Shown here one piece after another: positions 1 through 11,460 of a stretch of 64,000 nt of DNA. The translations under genes were made by a program, and so were the position numbers. The notes under the pieces are model-generated. The model searched no databases and had not been told where the DNA came from. It saw only the letters and a list, made by a program, of their open reading frames with translations. The first letter of the stretch is position 1, and each line of letters begins with the position of its first letter. The stretch is from Amorphophallus konjac (taxonomy: Eukaryota; Streptophyta; Magnoliopsida; Alismatales; Araceae), in assembly GCA_022559845.1 (NCBI GenBank), contig CM040126.1:227112641-227176640 (forward strand), given 5' to 3'.

Positions 1-1260
1 CTTTGATGCACCACCTGTGTTCAGTTTTAGAGAAGACCATGGTGGGAATTGCCATTTAATGATTTTCACCCTTGGGCCGTTGCTAGTAGAAAATTGAATA
101 CCACATGCAGACAAGACTTTCTTTCTATCATACTTGTCTTCCTGGAGCTTGGAAAGGTAGAGAGTGTGCTTAATCTGTGATAGAATTTTATGTATCATGT
201 TCTGTGGCTTTGAGACTTTACCCTCGTGAGTAATAGAATTTCTAGTAGTCCATATTTCCCACAGGCTGTATCCAATCACAACAATAGTGAACATGCCAAA
301 AAGAGATTTACCTCAAGCAATATGTATCGCTTGTGAGATTAAATCTCTGATTGTGCTACCCCCAATCTTCAATCCTTTAGACTGAAAAAAGGACCAAACG
401 GCCACAACCCAATCACTCTTAGCAAATAAATGGTCATTGTTCTGTTCAAAATGTTTCTGACAACATCTACATTTAGAGTAGATTGGGATTCCAGAAACTA
501 GAATATTCTTATCAGTGGGCAGACAGTTGAAGAAAACCTTCCATATATGAATTGATATTTTGGTTGGAATCCATTGAGACCATATACGATTCCAATTTGG
601 ATTCATCTCCATCAGCTGTGAGGTTTGAGAGTGCATCATGTTCCTATATGCAGAAGAAACTGAATAGATCCCATTACCTCATAGACACCATATAACTTGG
701 TCAGGATATGGAGTCAACAAGGCTGGTGATATTGCTCTTCTGATATCAGCTGGCAGAAAAATTTCCATAGCCTGAATATCCTCCTGACTAGGATTCAGAA
801 TAATATCTCAGACAGTCACATTTGGATTTGGTATACTATCACTGGATGCATAGGATTCTAATTTCATGTTCTCCAGCCATATATCCTTCCAGAAGTGAGT
901 TAAGGCCCCATCACCCAGGATTGTCCTCTGGTTTTACAGGATCACTATTTTTGCTTTAATCCAGCCACCTCTGTTAACTCCTTTCATGGCTTTGAAACTT
1001 ACCTCAGTGAGGTGTCTATTTTGAATGTATTTTGCCCTAAAAAACTCAGCCCAGAGTGAGTTAGATTGCAGACCATTCCAAAGCATTTTAATCCGTAAAG
1101 CAAGGTGCATATGTCCTAGAGACATTATCCCAAGACCACCCTGTGCAATAGGTTTGCAAACAGTTTTCCAAGATCTCCAGTGTTTTCTATTTCCATATTT
1201 GGAGGAGGTGCATGGCATTAACTCCTCTTCAAACCAGCGACCTTGGAGGGGGTTGGAGCC
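1..1260 (-). pseudogene. LINE (non-LTR retrotransposon) ORF2 remnant, 3' half
   Basis: Read on the minus strand, three pieces of a plant LINE ORF2 appear in the right order. At 1218-934 is the tail of reverse transcriptase, with the KHWRSWKTVCKP..GGLGIMSL signature. At 639-313 is the zinc-binding domain that follows RT (W..IW.......KI.IHIWK, then C.CC and a late H). At the left edge (60-1) the plant LINE RNase H domain begins (IKWQFPPW..LKLNTGGASK). In family members the last motif is usually NTDGAS; here the first catalytic Asp is Gly. Stops separate the pieces, so this is a dead copy. Its upstream part is missing: it stops at about 1240-1260, where LTR-type sequence starts. ORF2 would nick DNA and reverse-transcribe the element's own RNA. 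Assignment to LINE is firm; the subfamily is not determined. Confidence 0.8.
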
Positions 1261-1699
1261 TTGTGGGACGTGGGTAAAACCATTGGGAGGTTTGAAAACT
1301 ATATAAGGAAGTGGGTTTCATGGGTGGTAAGCCTTTAGCAACCATCTCCCATCCTTCTTGCGTGAGAAGAGAGTGTGAGACCTTGATCGTGCGTGGGTGG
1401 ATGACCTGGCGTGTGGAGGATGATCCTGTAGTGCTCGGGGCCGAAAGGAGAAGCTTAGGTGGATCTGGGGTGTAGATCTCATCCCCGGATCGTCGGTTTA
1501 ACATTTCAAAGGTAGGCACCTATCCACAAATCGTAGGGGTCGACGAAGCATTAGAATTTTTTTCAAATTAATTTCTACTTGTTAAAGAGGGACTAAGGGC
1601 AAGAGGGATTGATCACTATACTTACTCTTTATTTTTCTTTCATCATATTACGTACTAGCGTAAGGTTTCTCTGAGTTTTATCAAAATTCGGGTCTTGCA

Positions 1700-1910
1700 C
1701 TGACCTGTGTCGATGCAGCACTGGGCTGCATCGACGCAGTCCCTTCAGTGTGGCTGACTACATCGATACAGCCAAGGGGCTGCATCGACGTAGCCTTCGT
1801 TGGAAGGGAGCATGCATCGAGGCAGCCAGAGGCTGCATCGATGCAGCATTCCTTGGAGTGCTGACTGCATCAAGGTAGTCCCTGACTACATCGAGGCAGT
1901 CAGTGCCCCG
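1700..1910 (+). repeat. Cluster of CTGCATCGAYGCAG-type palindromes
   Basis: About eight near-palindromic motifs built on TGCATCGA(C/T)GCAG are packed into 210 bp, for example GGCTGCATCGACGCAG (about 1723) and GCTGCATCGATGCAGC (about 1830, a perfect 16-bp palindrome). Arms and cores vary (ACATCGATACAG, GCATCGAGGCAG). They lie in a gypsy LTR. A related GTCGACGCA motif recurs at 12.45-12.86 kb in a different lineage. Confidence 0.75.
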
Positions 1911-2217
1911 TCTAAAATTCCCGAAACCGAGGATAAGAAAGTTTGAAAGGTCATTCCAACTCGGAAAACTCTGAAAAATTGGAAATTGATAGACGACTAA
2001 GTCAGTAACTTATGGTAAAGATTTCGTGCTCATAGAAATTATGTATTTTAAATTATGATTTGTTTTCTATGCATGTGTAACATAGTAATAAACCATATGG
2101 AAGCATGCTTACGGTATGATAAGAAGTATGATATTAGTAATGTAATATGAACATGCATGTGAATGTGAATATGATGTGAACGTTATGAGTGAAAAATAAC
2201 AGCATTCTGTAAAGTTG

Positions 2218-2400
2218 GACTTCGATCCCTTCTGCGGGATGGCGATACACAACGCCACAGAAGTAAAAGAACCCAGGGGACGGCGATACGTAACGCCCTA
2301 ATTAAAATCCTATGATTCGACTGGTTCGTTCAGTGGGACGGTGATACGTAACACCATAGAATCTGGGGGACGGTGATATGCAACGCCCTGTACGGTAGGC
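2218..2400 (+). repeat. Four copies of GGCG-ATACGTAA-CGCC hairpin motif
   Basis: Four spaced copies of a short inverted repeat with an eight-base centre: GGCGATACACAACGCC, GGCGATACGTAACGCC, GGTGATACGTAACACC and GGTGATATGCAACGCC. In the third copy both arms have changed together (GGTG with CACC), so pairing is kept. They lie in the same LTR as the neighbouring clusters. Confidence 0.7.
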
Positions 2401-2702
2401 GTTTAGGTGGGATTTCGCTCTCGGATCTGCGCAGTACTCTTTCGTTCATTTGTGTATGTGTGGGCCTCCTGTGTTTGCGGCAACTATTCGGTTCCACGAA
2501 TAACAAGAATGTGAAACTCATGAACATGTGGTAATGTGTAAACTAATCATTCACCATGGTTTTAGTACATGCATGGGTATCTTATAAATTAGCCAATGAA
2601 CATGTATTTTCTCGTATGAATTATTTTAAGTAGATGGTAATGAATGGATCATGAAGTAACATTTGCTTTTCTTTTTTTGAACTACTGTTTGTAGATTGTA
2701 GC

Positions 2703-2885
2703 TGGGTTCGGTCGACCGACCTGGGCATTTCGATCAACCAAATTTGCTAGTGTTGGCTGATCTGTAAATTGTTACAGTTCGGTCGACCGACCTGGGCATT
2801 TCGGTCGATCGAATTTTCCAGTGTCGGCTGGCCTGTAAGTTGTTACAGTTCGGTCGACCGATGGCCCAGTTTCGGTCGACCAATG
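2703..2885 (+). repeat. About 72-bp tandem repeat with TTCGGTCGACCGA palindrome
   Basis: About two and a half copies of a roughly 72-bp unit, beginning near 2705, 2777 and 2848, each opening with GTTCGGTCGACCGA. A second partial palindrome (TTTCGGTCGACCAA or TTTCGGTCGATCGA) sits in each unit. The same CGGTCGACCG core recurs at 12.39 kb and 42.4-42.5 kb in other lineages. Confidence 0.75.
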
Positions 2886-3516
2886 GCCATTCTATTTTCC
2901 AAGATTTTTATCAAGCTTGACCCACTTGGGTTCCATCCTTGCCCCGTTATCCCGAATTCTTGATTGATCTTAAGGATAGCTACAGAGGATTTTAGAGAGA
3001 TTATATCGGTCCTTTGCACACTTTTTTTATGATCGTTGAAATTATACTTTTGTTATGATCGTTGAAATTAAGTATATAGATTGGTATATGAATGTGAGTT
3101 AACCCCGATTTGATTAGGCTGCCTACTAAGCATTACACTCACCCCCTTTGTGACAAACATTTCAAGGGACACTGTAGAGGAGGTCAAGGAGGCGGCTGCG
3201 GCCGAGGAGTAGCTTAGTCCTTCCTTTGTCAGGGTGGGCTATGGATGTTATCTCTCATATATGGTTAGTTATGGGATGGTGAATATGTATGGACTCACGT
3301 GTATTTGGAACAATGGACATGCACTTTCCTTGGGATTATGAATGGTTGAGATGAATATATACATTTCTTGTAATTGTGGTTTTTCTCTCTCATGCGAATG
3401 TATGCATGTTTATATATTCGTGCTTCTGCGATATGTACGGCGTGATGCTTCGTTGTCCGATAGAACAAAAAAAAATATTTGCCCATGAATTGGGAATCGG
3501 ATCCTGGGGCGTTATA

Positions 3517-4500
3517 GGTAAAGTATGCTATCATGAAATTAAAGCATGAAAACGTGGGTAATGATCATAAAGTTATTAGATTTTGATTAAGGTTACATGG
3601 ACAGCATGCAGTAAAAACCCTATTGCGTAGTCATAGAAAAACATGAAATTCTCTCTGTATCATGCATGGAATCGAGCAAGGTTAGAGTGCTTTTAGTCCT
3701 AACAAGTTGTTTAAGCCAATCATGAGATAACCTACCTCTATTATTGTCCCTAGACTTCGATCTTATCGTCGAAAGAGGGATCCCGTTCCTACGCATCCTA
3801 CGTAGAAACTATTACTTCCGAGGATGCTATCTCCTTAACCTCTTGATCTCCTAACACAAAAGTTTGCAGAGGGTTTGAAGACACTAAAGGGAACAAAAAA
3901 CTCTAAAGGATGAACTTGAAATAACTATACTATACCTTTGAACCATGCGATCCAAAATTAGGGTTCGCGTAGGCTGAAACTGGGGAAAGGCCTAGGGCTG
4001 AGGGATTAGATCGAAATAGAGTCCTTATTGGAGGTTGAATCGATCCCTAAGAGTCCTTAGGCAAGTTCCCATGCCAGATCACATCGATCCTAGGCAATTA
4101 GTAGGATAAAAATCTAGACTTTCTTGGGTTTAAGTCCTTCCCTTTACGGAACCAAGTGGTGGTCTGGTCTGGACCGGTACTTCCAGAAGGCGGTCGCACG
4201 ATAGACAGCGACTTGCCTGAGCATAGGAATTTGAAATTTAGTTAACTCCCCCCTCTTTAATTATCCCTTATTTATCTAGTTAAACTAAGGAAATTAACCT
4301 AATATGTTTCTAGGGTTGGTCTTGGGCCTAAAAGTCTTAGAATTGGGTCTTATGGTCGATTTTAAGTGGATAATATACGTACTAATAATTAGGCCCATAA
4401 TAAATCATTAATTAAGCCCATTGAACATTTAAACCTATTGAATGCTTAAATTAATCCATTTATTCTTAGAAAATTCTCGATAAATTCCAGGGGTGCTATA
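3517..4500 (-). mobile_element. Chromovirus LTR fragment, minus orientation
   Basis: The reverse complement of this stretch aligns by eye with the LTR that starts at 41503. Both begin with a TRTWGCAYCC-like start followed by GAATTT/GAAATTC. Both carry the CCCTAAGAGTCC/GGACTCTTAGGG block and a GCGAACCCTAAT-N-TTGGATC block. Both have a GGCGGTC...GACCGC-type motif (here 4190-4209). The expected TG start reads TA here. The LTR start is at about 4500; the other end, against the LTR piece to its left, is not resolved. No coding sequence is present. It truncates the antisense gene of Tat element A, which begins abruptly at 4501. Confidence 0.6.
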
Positions 4501-6263
4501 GGTGCTGCCTTGCTGGAGCACTTTATAGCCGACCTGTCCACCAGGACAGGTCGTTAGACTACCGTCAGCGGCTTTTCACCATTCCTTCAGGTATGCACAT
4601 TTACTTTCATGCTTATGATTATGTTGCTTATGATTATGCTGCTTATGATGCTATTGCTTATGGATGCATGTGTGGAGCTCATTGTATATGCCGATGGACA
4701 GGGTCGACCGTCGGCATCCTGATGCCTACTCGCTAGCGCGATGTTGGCTCCCGCTGGTTTCTAGAGCGCCACATGCGTACGAGCTGAGGGTCCTCATGCG
4801 GGAGTTTCATGACTAACCCGCTGCCTTGGTATGTATATAATTATTATGCATTTTTTTCTACTTCATGTTTATGCCGAACGATATTATGACCCTATGATGA
4901 CATGTATGCATGCAGGTGGTGTGGAGGCCTTATTTGGGGATGCCAGACGAGGGTCAGCCCTGGGTAACAGCGGGCTGACCTCTGTTCGGGCGTGAGATTT
5001 GGGTTTACTGCCTGAACGAGATCGAGGCCCTGAGGCTACGACTAGTGATGAGGACCCTGGGCTTGCACTAGGAGTGGATAGAGGTAGCGGAGCTTCGCGG
5101 GATCGGGCGAAAGTCACGAGGGCGGGCCACCACAACGGATTGGCAGCTGCGCTTCCCCAAGAAGTACCCAGACTGGCGGAGAGGTGGGAGCCTAGTTGTC
5201 TCCCAGGAGCAAGACAATTTGGCATACTTACAGCGCTACTGGGATACGTACACCGGTCAGCCTCAGATGCTGCCAATGGGGGTATGTATGCTATAAATGT
5301 ATGTTTTTATTTTATTCCTATATGCTTCTTGATATATGCTAACTAACATGTGATGAATGCAGGATGCTCGAGATGTCGCATTCATAGACCTGCAGGCCCA
5401 CCTTCACGACATCGAGGCTCAGCTCGCAGCCACTCAGGCGGCCCTGGAGACCCTAGTGAGTATGCATGAAATTTATGATGTTGATTATTCCTAAATGTTT
5501 GGTGTTTAGCCACTGATAGTTCTAATTTAATGCAACGTGCCTAGCAAGGAGCAGCAGGAGGAGGAGTAGGAGGTGCTTCTTCGAGTACGAAGGACCCAAC
5601 CACTGAGGTTGCTTCATTAGAGGAGCATCTCGCTGGGGTAGTAGCGCACGTCGAGACAACAGAGCGTTACTTGGCTGCTCGGGTTAGTTCATAAAATATA
5701 ATTCATGCATGTATATATTTCCTCACAAAAATTATTTCATTATGTACTTATAAAGATTGTGAATTCCATAGGCTGAGGAGTTGCAGGTGGCGCTCACTCG
5801 AGCTGCCCTGGCGGAGTTGGAGGAGGAGAGAAGGCGCCGAGAGGCGGAGGAGCTTCCCTGTGATGAGGTGGAGCTGCGGATTCTGCTTGAAGTGGAGAGG
5901 AGAGAGTGAGCACGGGACAGAGAGGAGCAAACGAGGGAGAGAGAGGAGCAGCTTGAGCATGAGCGCGTGTTACCGGATTTGAGGACTCGGCTAGGCACTC
6001 TCGAGGAGCACTTGAGGGGTGCAGAGGAGCGCTATCGGAGAGGACGGGAGCGGGCACAGCGCGAGGGGCATCCCAGCGCCTACTACAGCACTGGCTTCCT
6101 AGCTAGCTCCTCCGAGTATTGGAGGAACGAGGCCGATGCACGGGGTCGCGGAGAGAGACCTACTACCACCCTAGGGTTGATGGGGCCCCCACGGGTTCTT
6201 CCCAGACATAGAGATAGAAGCGAGGCGGAGAGTAGGAGCGAGGAGGGTGGTGATGAGAGTTAG
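4501..6263 (+). pseudogene. Antisense plant-mobile-domain gene of Tat element A, degenerate
   Basis: A plus-strand gene-like series lies downstream of, and opposed to, the minus-strand pol of element A. Likely exons with GT-AG borders are 4501-4590, about 4702-4828, 4916-5281, 5363-5455, about 5545-5692 and 5772-6263. The early exons resemble the plant mobile domain (WRPYLGMP, then EIWVYCLNEIEALRLRLVMR, then YLQRYWDTYTG, like the RVMRQFG and YLxWY blocks of that family). The last two exons are Glu/Arg-rich and should form a coiled coil. Internal stops (after TAG in the third exon, and at about 5908) show it is dead. Its 5' end is lost at 4500. The same position and polarity are seen in Tat element B, which supports the call. 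The function of such retrotransposon PMD proteins is not established. Confidence 0.55.
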
Positions 6264-7457
6264 ACATATTTTGTTGTACACCACCTCCTTGAGTTTTTTG
6301 TACCTATACATGATTATGATAGTGAAATGAAAAACACTATTTTTATGTTGCCTGATTGTCTCTTTTGCACTCTTGTATGCTTGCCTCTCTTGCCCTATGT
6401 AGCAAATCTTCAAATAAATAAATTAGTTACTCTATTCGACTTGGCCCCTTGCTCAAAAAGTAAGGGGGTGCGCTTCTGACCTTGATAGAGGGTAAAGGGG
6501 CCAAGCCTTTAATCAACTAAGGCGGAATAAAAGAAAGACTTCATTAATGCAATCATGTAGGCAGACGAATGCAAACAAGAATTGAAAATATGATCATACA
6601 TAATGCATGCAAGAAAATGATGATGATTTTGTTGTTGTTGTTGTTTTTGTTTTTTTTTTGTTTTGTTTTTGTTTTGAGGCTAGCATGGTACATAAGCCAA
6701 ACGACCTTAATCATTCACCATATTAAATTTATTAATCATTCTTAAATAATTTAACGAGGGGTCAATGTGCTCAAAATTGTGCTTTCACTTAGAATCTTGC
6801 GCGACACATCGTCCTAAGTCCATCTTTGCCGTCCCTCAAGCTTATGGCACACCACATAGGGGGGAAGGAAGAGGATGATGTGGGAAGTTCACGAGGGGGT
6901 TCGAAAGACCGGGAGACTTCCCTCCCCTACCCTATTGCCTGTTGAGGTTCGGTCTTTGGCTTAGGGAAATTTCTTTCTTGCCCTCTTCCCTTGGAGATGC
7001 ATTCTTATGTCCAGGGTTTTCCCTACGGGGACTTTGCCCTCTTGACATGCATTTGTTTTCCTTTTTGTGTTTATTTTTTGGGATAAAGAGTTGACTTTAC
7101 TTGGGCTTTTGACATATTGTTCCCTTTTGGGCCATGACTTCCACCTACTAGGGCGGCGAGTAGGTTTGATGGTCTAACCCAAAGCCTTACTCCCCCTCGT
7201 GAACTGAAGATAAGAGAACGGGTGACACCTTACACTCTTCGTTCGGTTTTGACTTTCCTCAAATTTTGCACCGCTTGAGCTTAAGAGTTAAGCATGTCGT
7301 TTGTGTCAGTGTTGACCTAGGGTTAAATTTCCAAGAATAAAGAATGAATTAGAGATTTTGATTTTTTCAAGTTTCTTAGCCCACGTACCTTGCCAGCCTA
7401 CCATTTTTCTTTTTTCTTTTTCTTTTTTCTTTTTTTTCTTTTTGTTTTTTGTTAGGC
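6264..7457. other. Non-coding region between antisense gene and integrase end of Tat A
   Basis: No gene seen. It holds a perfect 11-bp inverted repeat (CTTGGCCCCTT at 6440-6450 with AAGGGGCCAAG at 6495-6505), a (TTG)/T-rich microsatellite at about 6628-6676 and a polypyrimidine tract at about 7404-7453. It corresponds to the 3' untranslated space between the converging pol and antisense genes. Confidence 0.5.
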
Positions 7458-8714
7458 TTAGGGGTAGTACTTCTTAAGATATAATCCATTCTAAGGGTGA
7501 GCCAATTCTTCTCCTTCAGTATTAACCAATTTATCAGCACTACTAGGATAAACTTCGTATATAATATAAGGCCCTTCCCAGTTTGGTTGGAGTTTTGAAC
7601 GAGGTCTTCCAGGTTTTACTAAAACTCTTTTAATTACCGTCTCACAAACCTTGAATTTTCTCTCAATTACTTTCTTTTGATAAAAATGTGAGAGCTTGTT
7701 TTGATAAATTTGTGCATGTTCAGTGGCGACTAGACGCCTCTCATCTAAGAGTTCCAATTATGCAAGGAGGGATTCACGGCGCTCATCAATGAAAAGCTCC
7801 TTGTCCAATCGTACCCTAAGAGAAGGTATAAGAATCTCATAGGGGACTACCGCCTCCATCCCATAAGTAAGGGCGAACGGGGTTTCCCCGGTGGGTGTAC
7901 GAATAGAGGTGCGGTAGGCCCATAGAGCTTCGACGAGCTTTTCTGGCCAGTCTGAGAATTTGTTAGTCTCACATGTTTTCTTGATTATTTTGATCAAAGT
8001 TTTATTGGTTGTCTCTCCTTAACCATTGCATTGTGGATAATAAGGAGAAGAATGATGCAATGTAATTTTATACCTGTTATAGAGGTCTTGAAGCTCTTGA
8101 GAGATGAATTGAGGTCCATTGTTGGTGACGATGGAACTTGGGATGCCAAACCTAGCGATGATATTCTTCATAATGAACTTGCAAACCGTTGACGCTTTAA
8201 TTTCCACGTAAGCCTCCACTTCCGCCCACTTGGTGAAGTACTCCGTCGCCGTGAGGATGAATGACTTTGGATTGGTGAGGAGGTTTGCATCTCCAAGATG
8301 TTCAATGATATCAAAAGCACACATGGAGAAAAGTCGTGGGGAGGACACAGGATGGAGTGAAGAAGTAGGAGAGTGAAGTTTATCGGCGTGTAGTTGGCAC
8401 TTAACACACCTTCAGACATAGATTGAACAATCCTCATCTAGAGTGGGCCAATAGAAGCCAAGCCTAAGGATTTTCTTCGCTAACATCTGGCTATTGACAT
8501 GACCACCACAGACTCCTGAATGCACCTCTTCCATGACCTTCCATGCTTCATCATCATCGAGACATCTAAGAAGAACACTAGTATAAGACCTCTTCTATAA
8601 AGCACTCCTCCAACCAGAGTGTATCTTTGGGCAACTCTCCTTATAGCTTTCCTTTCTTCTACTGTGTCTTCTTTTGGATAGGATTGATCTTTACAAAATT
8701 TTGCAATTTCATAG
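7458..8714 (-). pseudogene. Tat element A integrase (3' part of pol)
   Basis: Read on minus: a leader (YPKEDTVEERKAIRRVAQ...LVGGVLY), an HHCC zinc finger (H.G..GGH...,CVKCQ; about 8560-8390), the integrase core (TEYFTKWAEVEAY; IVTNNGPQF, where SDNG is usual; SPYYPQCNG), and the C-terminal GPY module (WEGPYIIYEVY) ending in YLKKYYP and TAA at 7458. At least one frameshift (about 8580) and several stops, including one near 7755 and one after AHP at 7491, interrupt it. The enzyme would insert the element's cDNA into the host genome. The gene continues at 13739 on the far side of the inserted LTR; a codon for Y-Y-E is split exactly at the target duplication. Lineage (Tat) rests on the additional RNase H further upstream. 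Confidence 0.8.
8710..8714. repeat. Target-site duplication CATAG, left copy
   Basis: CATAG at 8710-8714 is repeated at 13739-13743, directly flanking an insertion with terminal inverted repeats. Joining the flanks across one copy keeps the reading frame of the interrupted pol. Confidence 0.85.
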
Positions 8715-9159
8715 TGTGGACACTAAAAAAAAGGAAGAAAAAAGAAGAAAGGAAGAAGGCCCAAGCATAAATGGGCCCAAATGAAATAGAAGAAAGAAGA
8801 AGAAAAAAGAAATGGGCCAAACAAAATATAAGAAATAGAATAGAAGAGAGGAGAAGGGCCCAAGTGAATGGGCCCAAACAAAAGGGCCATATGTGCAAAT
8901 GGAGAACAAGGAGGGAACAAAAAGAGAAGGAAAAGGAGTTTCAAAAAAGAAAGAAAGAGAGAAATAGAAGGAAAATCATGCACTATGTCTATGTCCCTCT
9001 TCGCGTGCTTCTCCTACTCCCCCCATGCAAGCATTCATGGCTTCGACCTCCTCTCTCACGCGAACGGCCTCTTCAGCACGCCAACGAGCCACCCTCCTCC
9101 ATGCATGTGTGATTGAACGTACAGGGATGCGGCTGGCCCACTCCGCCCCGCTCCGCTGA

Positions 9160-9335
9160 TGGCCACCTCCCCTCTTGCTCCACCACTCCCGTGCGAAGAA
9201 GCCACGCCACCGGCAGTAACCGTGCCACCAGCAGCAGTAGCGACATCAGCGGCACCAACGGCAGCAGCAGTAGCCACGTAGCAGCAACGCCGCAGCAGTA
9301 GCCGCAGCGAGCAACGTCAGCAGTAGTGGCAGTAA
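9160..9335. repeat. CAG/CRG-rich low-complexity tract
   Basis: An irregular run of CAGCAG, GGCAGCAGCAGTAG and GCCACC triplets in the upstream part of the solo LTR, about 70-240 bp before its TATA box. It opens reading frames in several frames on both strands; none looks like a gene. Confidence 0.7.
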
Positions 9336-9403
9336 TGAACGAAAAGAAGAAACAAAAAATAAACAAAAACGGGAGTTCCTCTCACAGGGGACCCCTGCTT
9401 TCC

Positions 9404-9412
9404 TATAAATAG
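9404..9412 (+). promoter_or_regulatory. TATA box of the solo LTR
   Basis: TATAAATAG, preceded by CTTTCC and followed by AGAACC, is the best match to a plant TATA box in this LTR. An AATAAAAAG-type polyadenylation signal follows at about 9632. Together they fit the U3-R layout of a + strand LTR. Confidence 0.55.
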
Positions 9413-11324
9413 AACCCCCATGACTGGAAGAAAGAGAGAGATGCTGAAGAAATGCTGCGGAAGTTCTACTTGAGAAGCTGAAGAGAGAGAAAGAGAGTGA
9501 GAGAGAATAGAGAGGTGAGGGCAAGCGAGCAGGAGGCTCCGGCCCTTGCTCCCTCCCCCTTTCTTGTATTTTATTTTTGCTTTTTTTTTGTTCTTTCTCT
9601 AATGTATTCTGATTCTTCTCCTTTGATATGAAATAAAAAGAAAGCACTCCTCTTTTGGAAGATTTTTATGTTGCAAGCTCTCTTGATATTCAACCTCCAA
9701 TGTCCACGATCCTTTGCTCTCCCTGCCTTTTTTTTGGCAATGTCTTCTTCTGGTTGGTTGCTACCGTGATTATATTTCCATCAGAAGGTTCTCGATCTCC
9801 CCTCCAATCCCCACTCCAGGATTTGGCTAGTCCATAGCCATGATGCCGAAGGGGTGAGAGACATGGGATTCAACCCCGGGATCAATATTTTGCAATCTTT
9901 TGCTTCTATGGATTTCTTCTTCTTTCTTTTTTTTGGGAAGAAGCACGTGTGCCCTATTGGAAGGGTTCTGGGTTTATCCATTCTCATGGATATTACTCAA
10001 GATTCATGCTCATTTGAGCTCTTGTGGGCTGCTCCCTGATTTTCTTTAACTCTTCCTCCGGGTTCTCTTTCGAAGTTTTGGTCACCCTTGGATATCCGGG
10101 GGTTTGCTTCCTCATAGCATGATCCCCGGGATGATCTCCTTTGAAGCGTGAACATTGATGGCCATATAGCTTGGCAATAATCTAAGTCCACGTCTCAAAA
10201 ATGAGATCTTGGTAGCCTGTGGGTCATTGGAGTCCCTTGTAGGCTAGTCGTCGGGATGTCCGTGCCCAATTCGGGTTATAGGATGTTTCCACTTCTGTTC
10301 GCATCCTCGTGTGTTGCCGCTTCCGTGCGCACCCCTCTCATTTTGGGGCCACCTCGGAGTTCCTCCATGGGCGCGTACCTAATTCATAACCCACCAAAGC
10401 TCTGGGTCAAGGGGAGCTGCTATAGGACTTTCGTCGGGCAATTTGAAGATACAAATGGACTGAACTCAAGAAATCATTAGCAGATCATTGAACAAAAAAA
10501 AATCATCAATACGAACTAATGTATAACAAGCTTAAAGCAATGCAATGATCAATACAAATTCCAAAAACCGTTGAAACCAAGGGTGAACAAGATAAAAAAA
10601 TGATGAAGGGATAAATGAAACAAAAGGAATAGAAACCATGAATTCTCAGATCGAAAATAGAAATCTCCGAATGGGAAATTGCATACATATTGCATATGAT
10701 CAAATTGAGAACCCACCGTTTGTGGGATTATCTCAGTTCCAGCCACCCTTGTGCAGAAATCTGCACAGGGAGTCTACTCATAGAGCCGACTCCCTTTAGG
10801 GCCACGACTGTTTAAGGTAGGAGACTCACGGATAGCAATGAAAAGATCATGCCGTATTCATATGATAGTTGCTGCACAAGGTCTTCTGACAGAATGCATG
10901 AACAAGATAAGGTCATCAAAATTTCACAACCCTGCACATGCATATTGAATTGTACTGGACTTTCACTGTAATCACATGAACCGGAGCATATGTGCTCCTC
11001 CTCGAATTTCAGAACCGAATATATCATTTACACCTTCATACATGCCTTCATTCATGTGTGCATTGATTCATTAATTTAGATAGATTTCGTGTATATTTCA
11101 TACTTGATTGATTGCCTACCATGACCCTTGGTATATTAAATAGTGAGTAATGGAAACCTGGGTTGCGTTCGGGTGAAAATGCTCACTATGCGTGAGTAAA
11201 ATTACTCCGCCTTGTACCAAGAAGTACCCTACACAAATGTGTGATGAAACTCTTTCACGATCACCAAAATATGCATCATTGCATTTTATGCCATTTGTAA
11301 AAGAAGAAGGAGTATAAATTTGTG

Positions 11325-11460
11325 CACTGGCGTGGAACAAGTCGAGTTGGGTTGACCCCAAGTCGACTTGTCCATGGTCCCAACAGCAGGGATTTGCTCC
11401 TGGCTTGGAACAAGTCGACTTGGGCTGGCCCAAAGTTGATTTGCCTAGCCTGTCGATCCC
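11325..11460 (+). repeat. GAACAAGTCGACTTG repeats in solo LTR
   Basis: Three or four motifs around CAAGTCGACTTG: GAACAAGTCGAGTTGG (about 11335), CCAAGTCGACTTGTCC (about 11360), GAACAAGTCGACTTGGG (about 11407) and a decayed AAAGTTGATTTG (about 11433). Several are perfect 10-12-bp palindromes centred on TCGA. Confidence 0.7.

Larger units (their letters stand above)
1261..3516 (+). mobile_element. Ty3/gypsy LTR, partial (chromovirus-like)
   Basis: This stretch has no coding potential and looks like a long gypsy LTR in + orientation. It has a TATA-like box (TATATAAG, 1300-1307). It ends at GGATCCTGGGGCGTTATA (about 3499-3516), which resembles the CGGGGCGTGACA end of the complete LTR at 59876. 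A CCTACTAAGCATT...CTCACCC block near 3121-3150 matches in layout the block near 59531 of that LTR. No primer-binding site follows, so it is either a 3' or solo LTR or a fragment. The left boundary in the LINE is approximate and I could not find a clean target duplication. It contains three separate clusters of short inverted repeats, listed below. Confidence 0.55.

Noticed and set aside
3160..3215. Possible short exon (GAGGAGGTCAAGGAGG region)
   Set aside because: Matches the position of a conserved block near the 3' end of Tekay-like LTRs; no open frame continues.
4884..5346. Alternative frames of 115 and 130 residues on both strands
   Set aside because: Shadows of the PMD-like exon 4916-5281, whose own frame matches the family.
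5732..6057. Ser/Leu-rich minus-strand frames
   Set aside because: Antisense of the Glu/Arg-rich coiled-coil exon.
4501..6263. Host MAIN/MAIL-type gene
   Set aside because: Plant mobile domain genes of the host are known, but this one is truncated, has stops, and sits in the fixed antisense place of a Tat element.
4501..6263. Mutator-like DNA transposon
   Set aside because: PMD occurs in some Mutator-type elements, but no MURA transposase or long terminal inverted repeats are seen.
8771..9647. Several overlapping frames on both strands
   Set aside because: They follow purine-rich and CAG-rich low-complexity DNA in the solo LTR.
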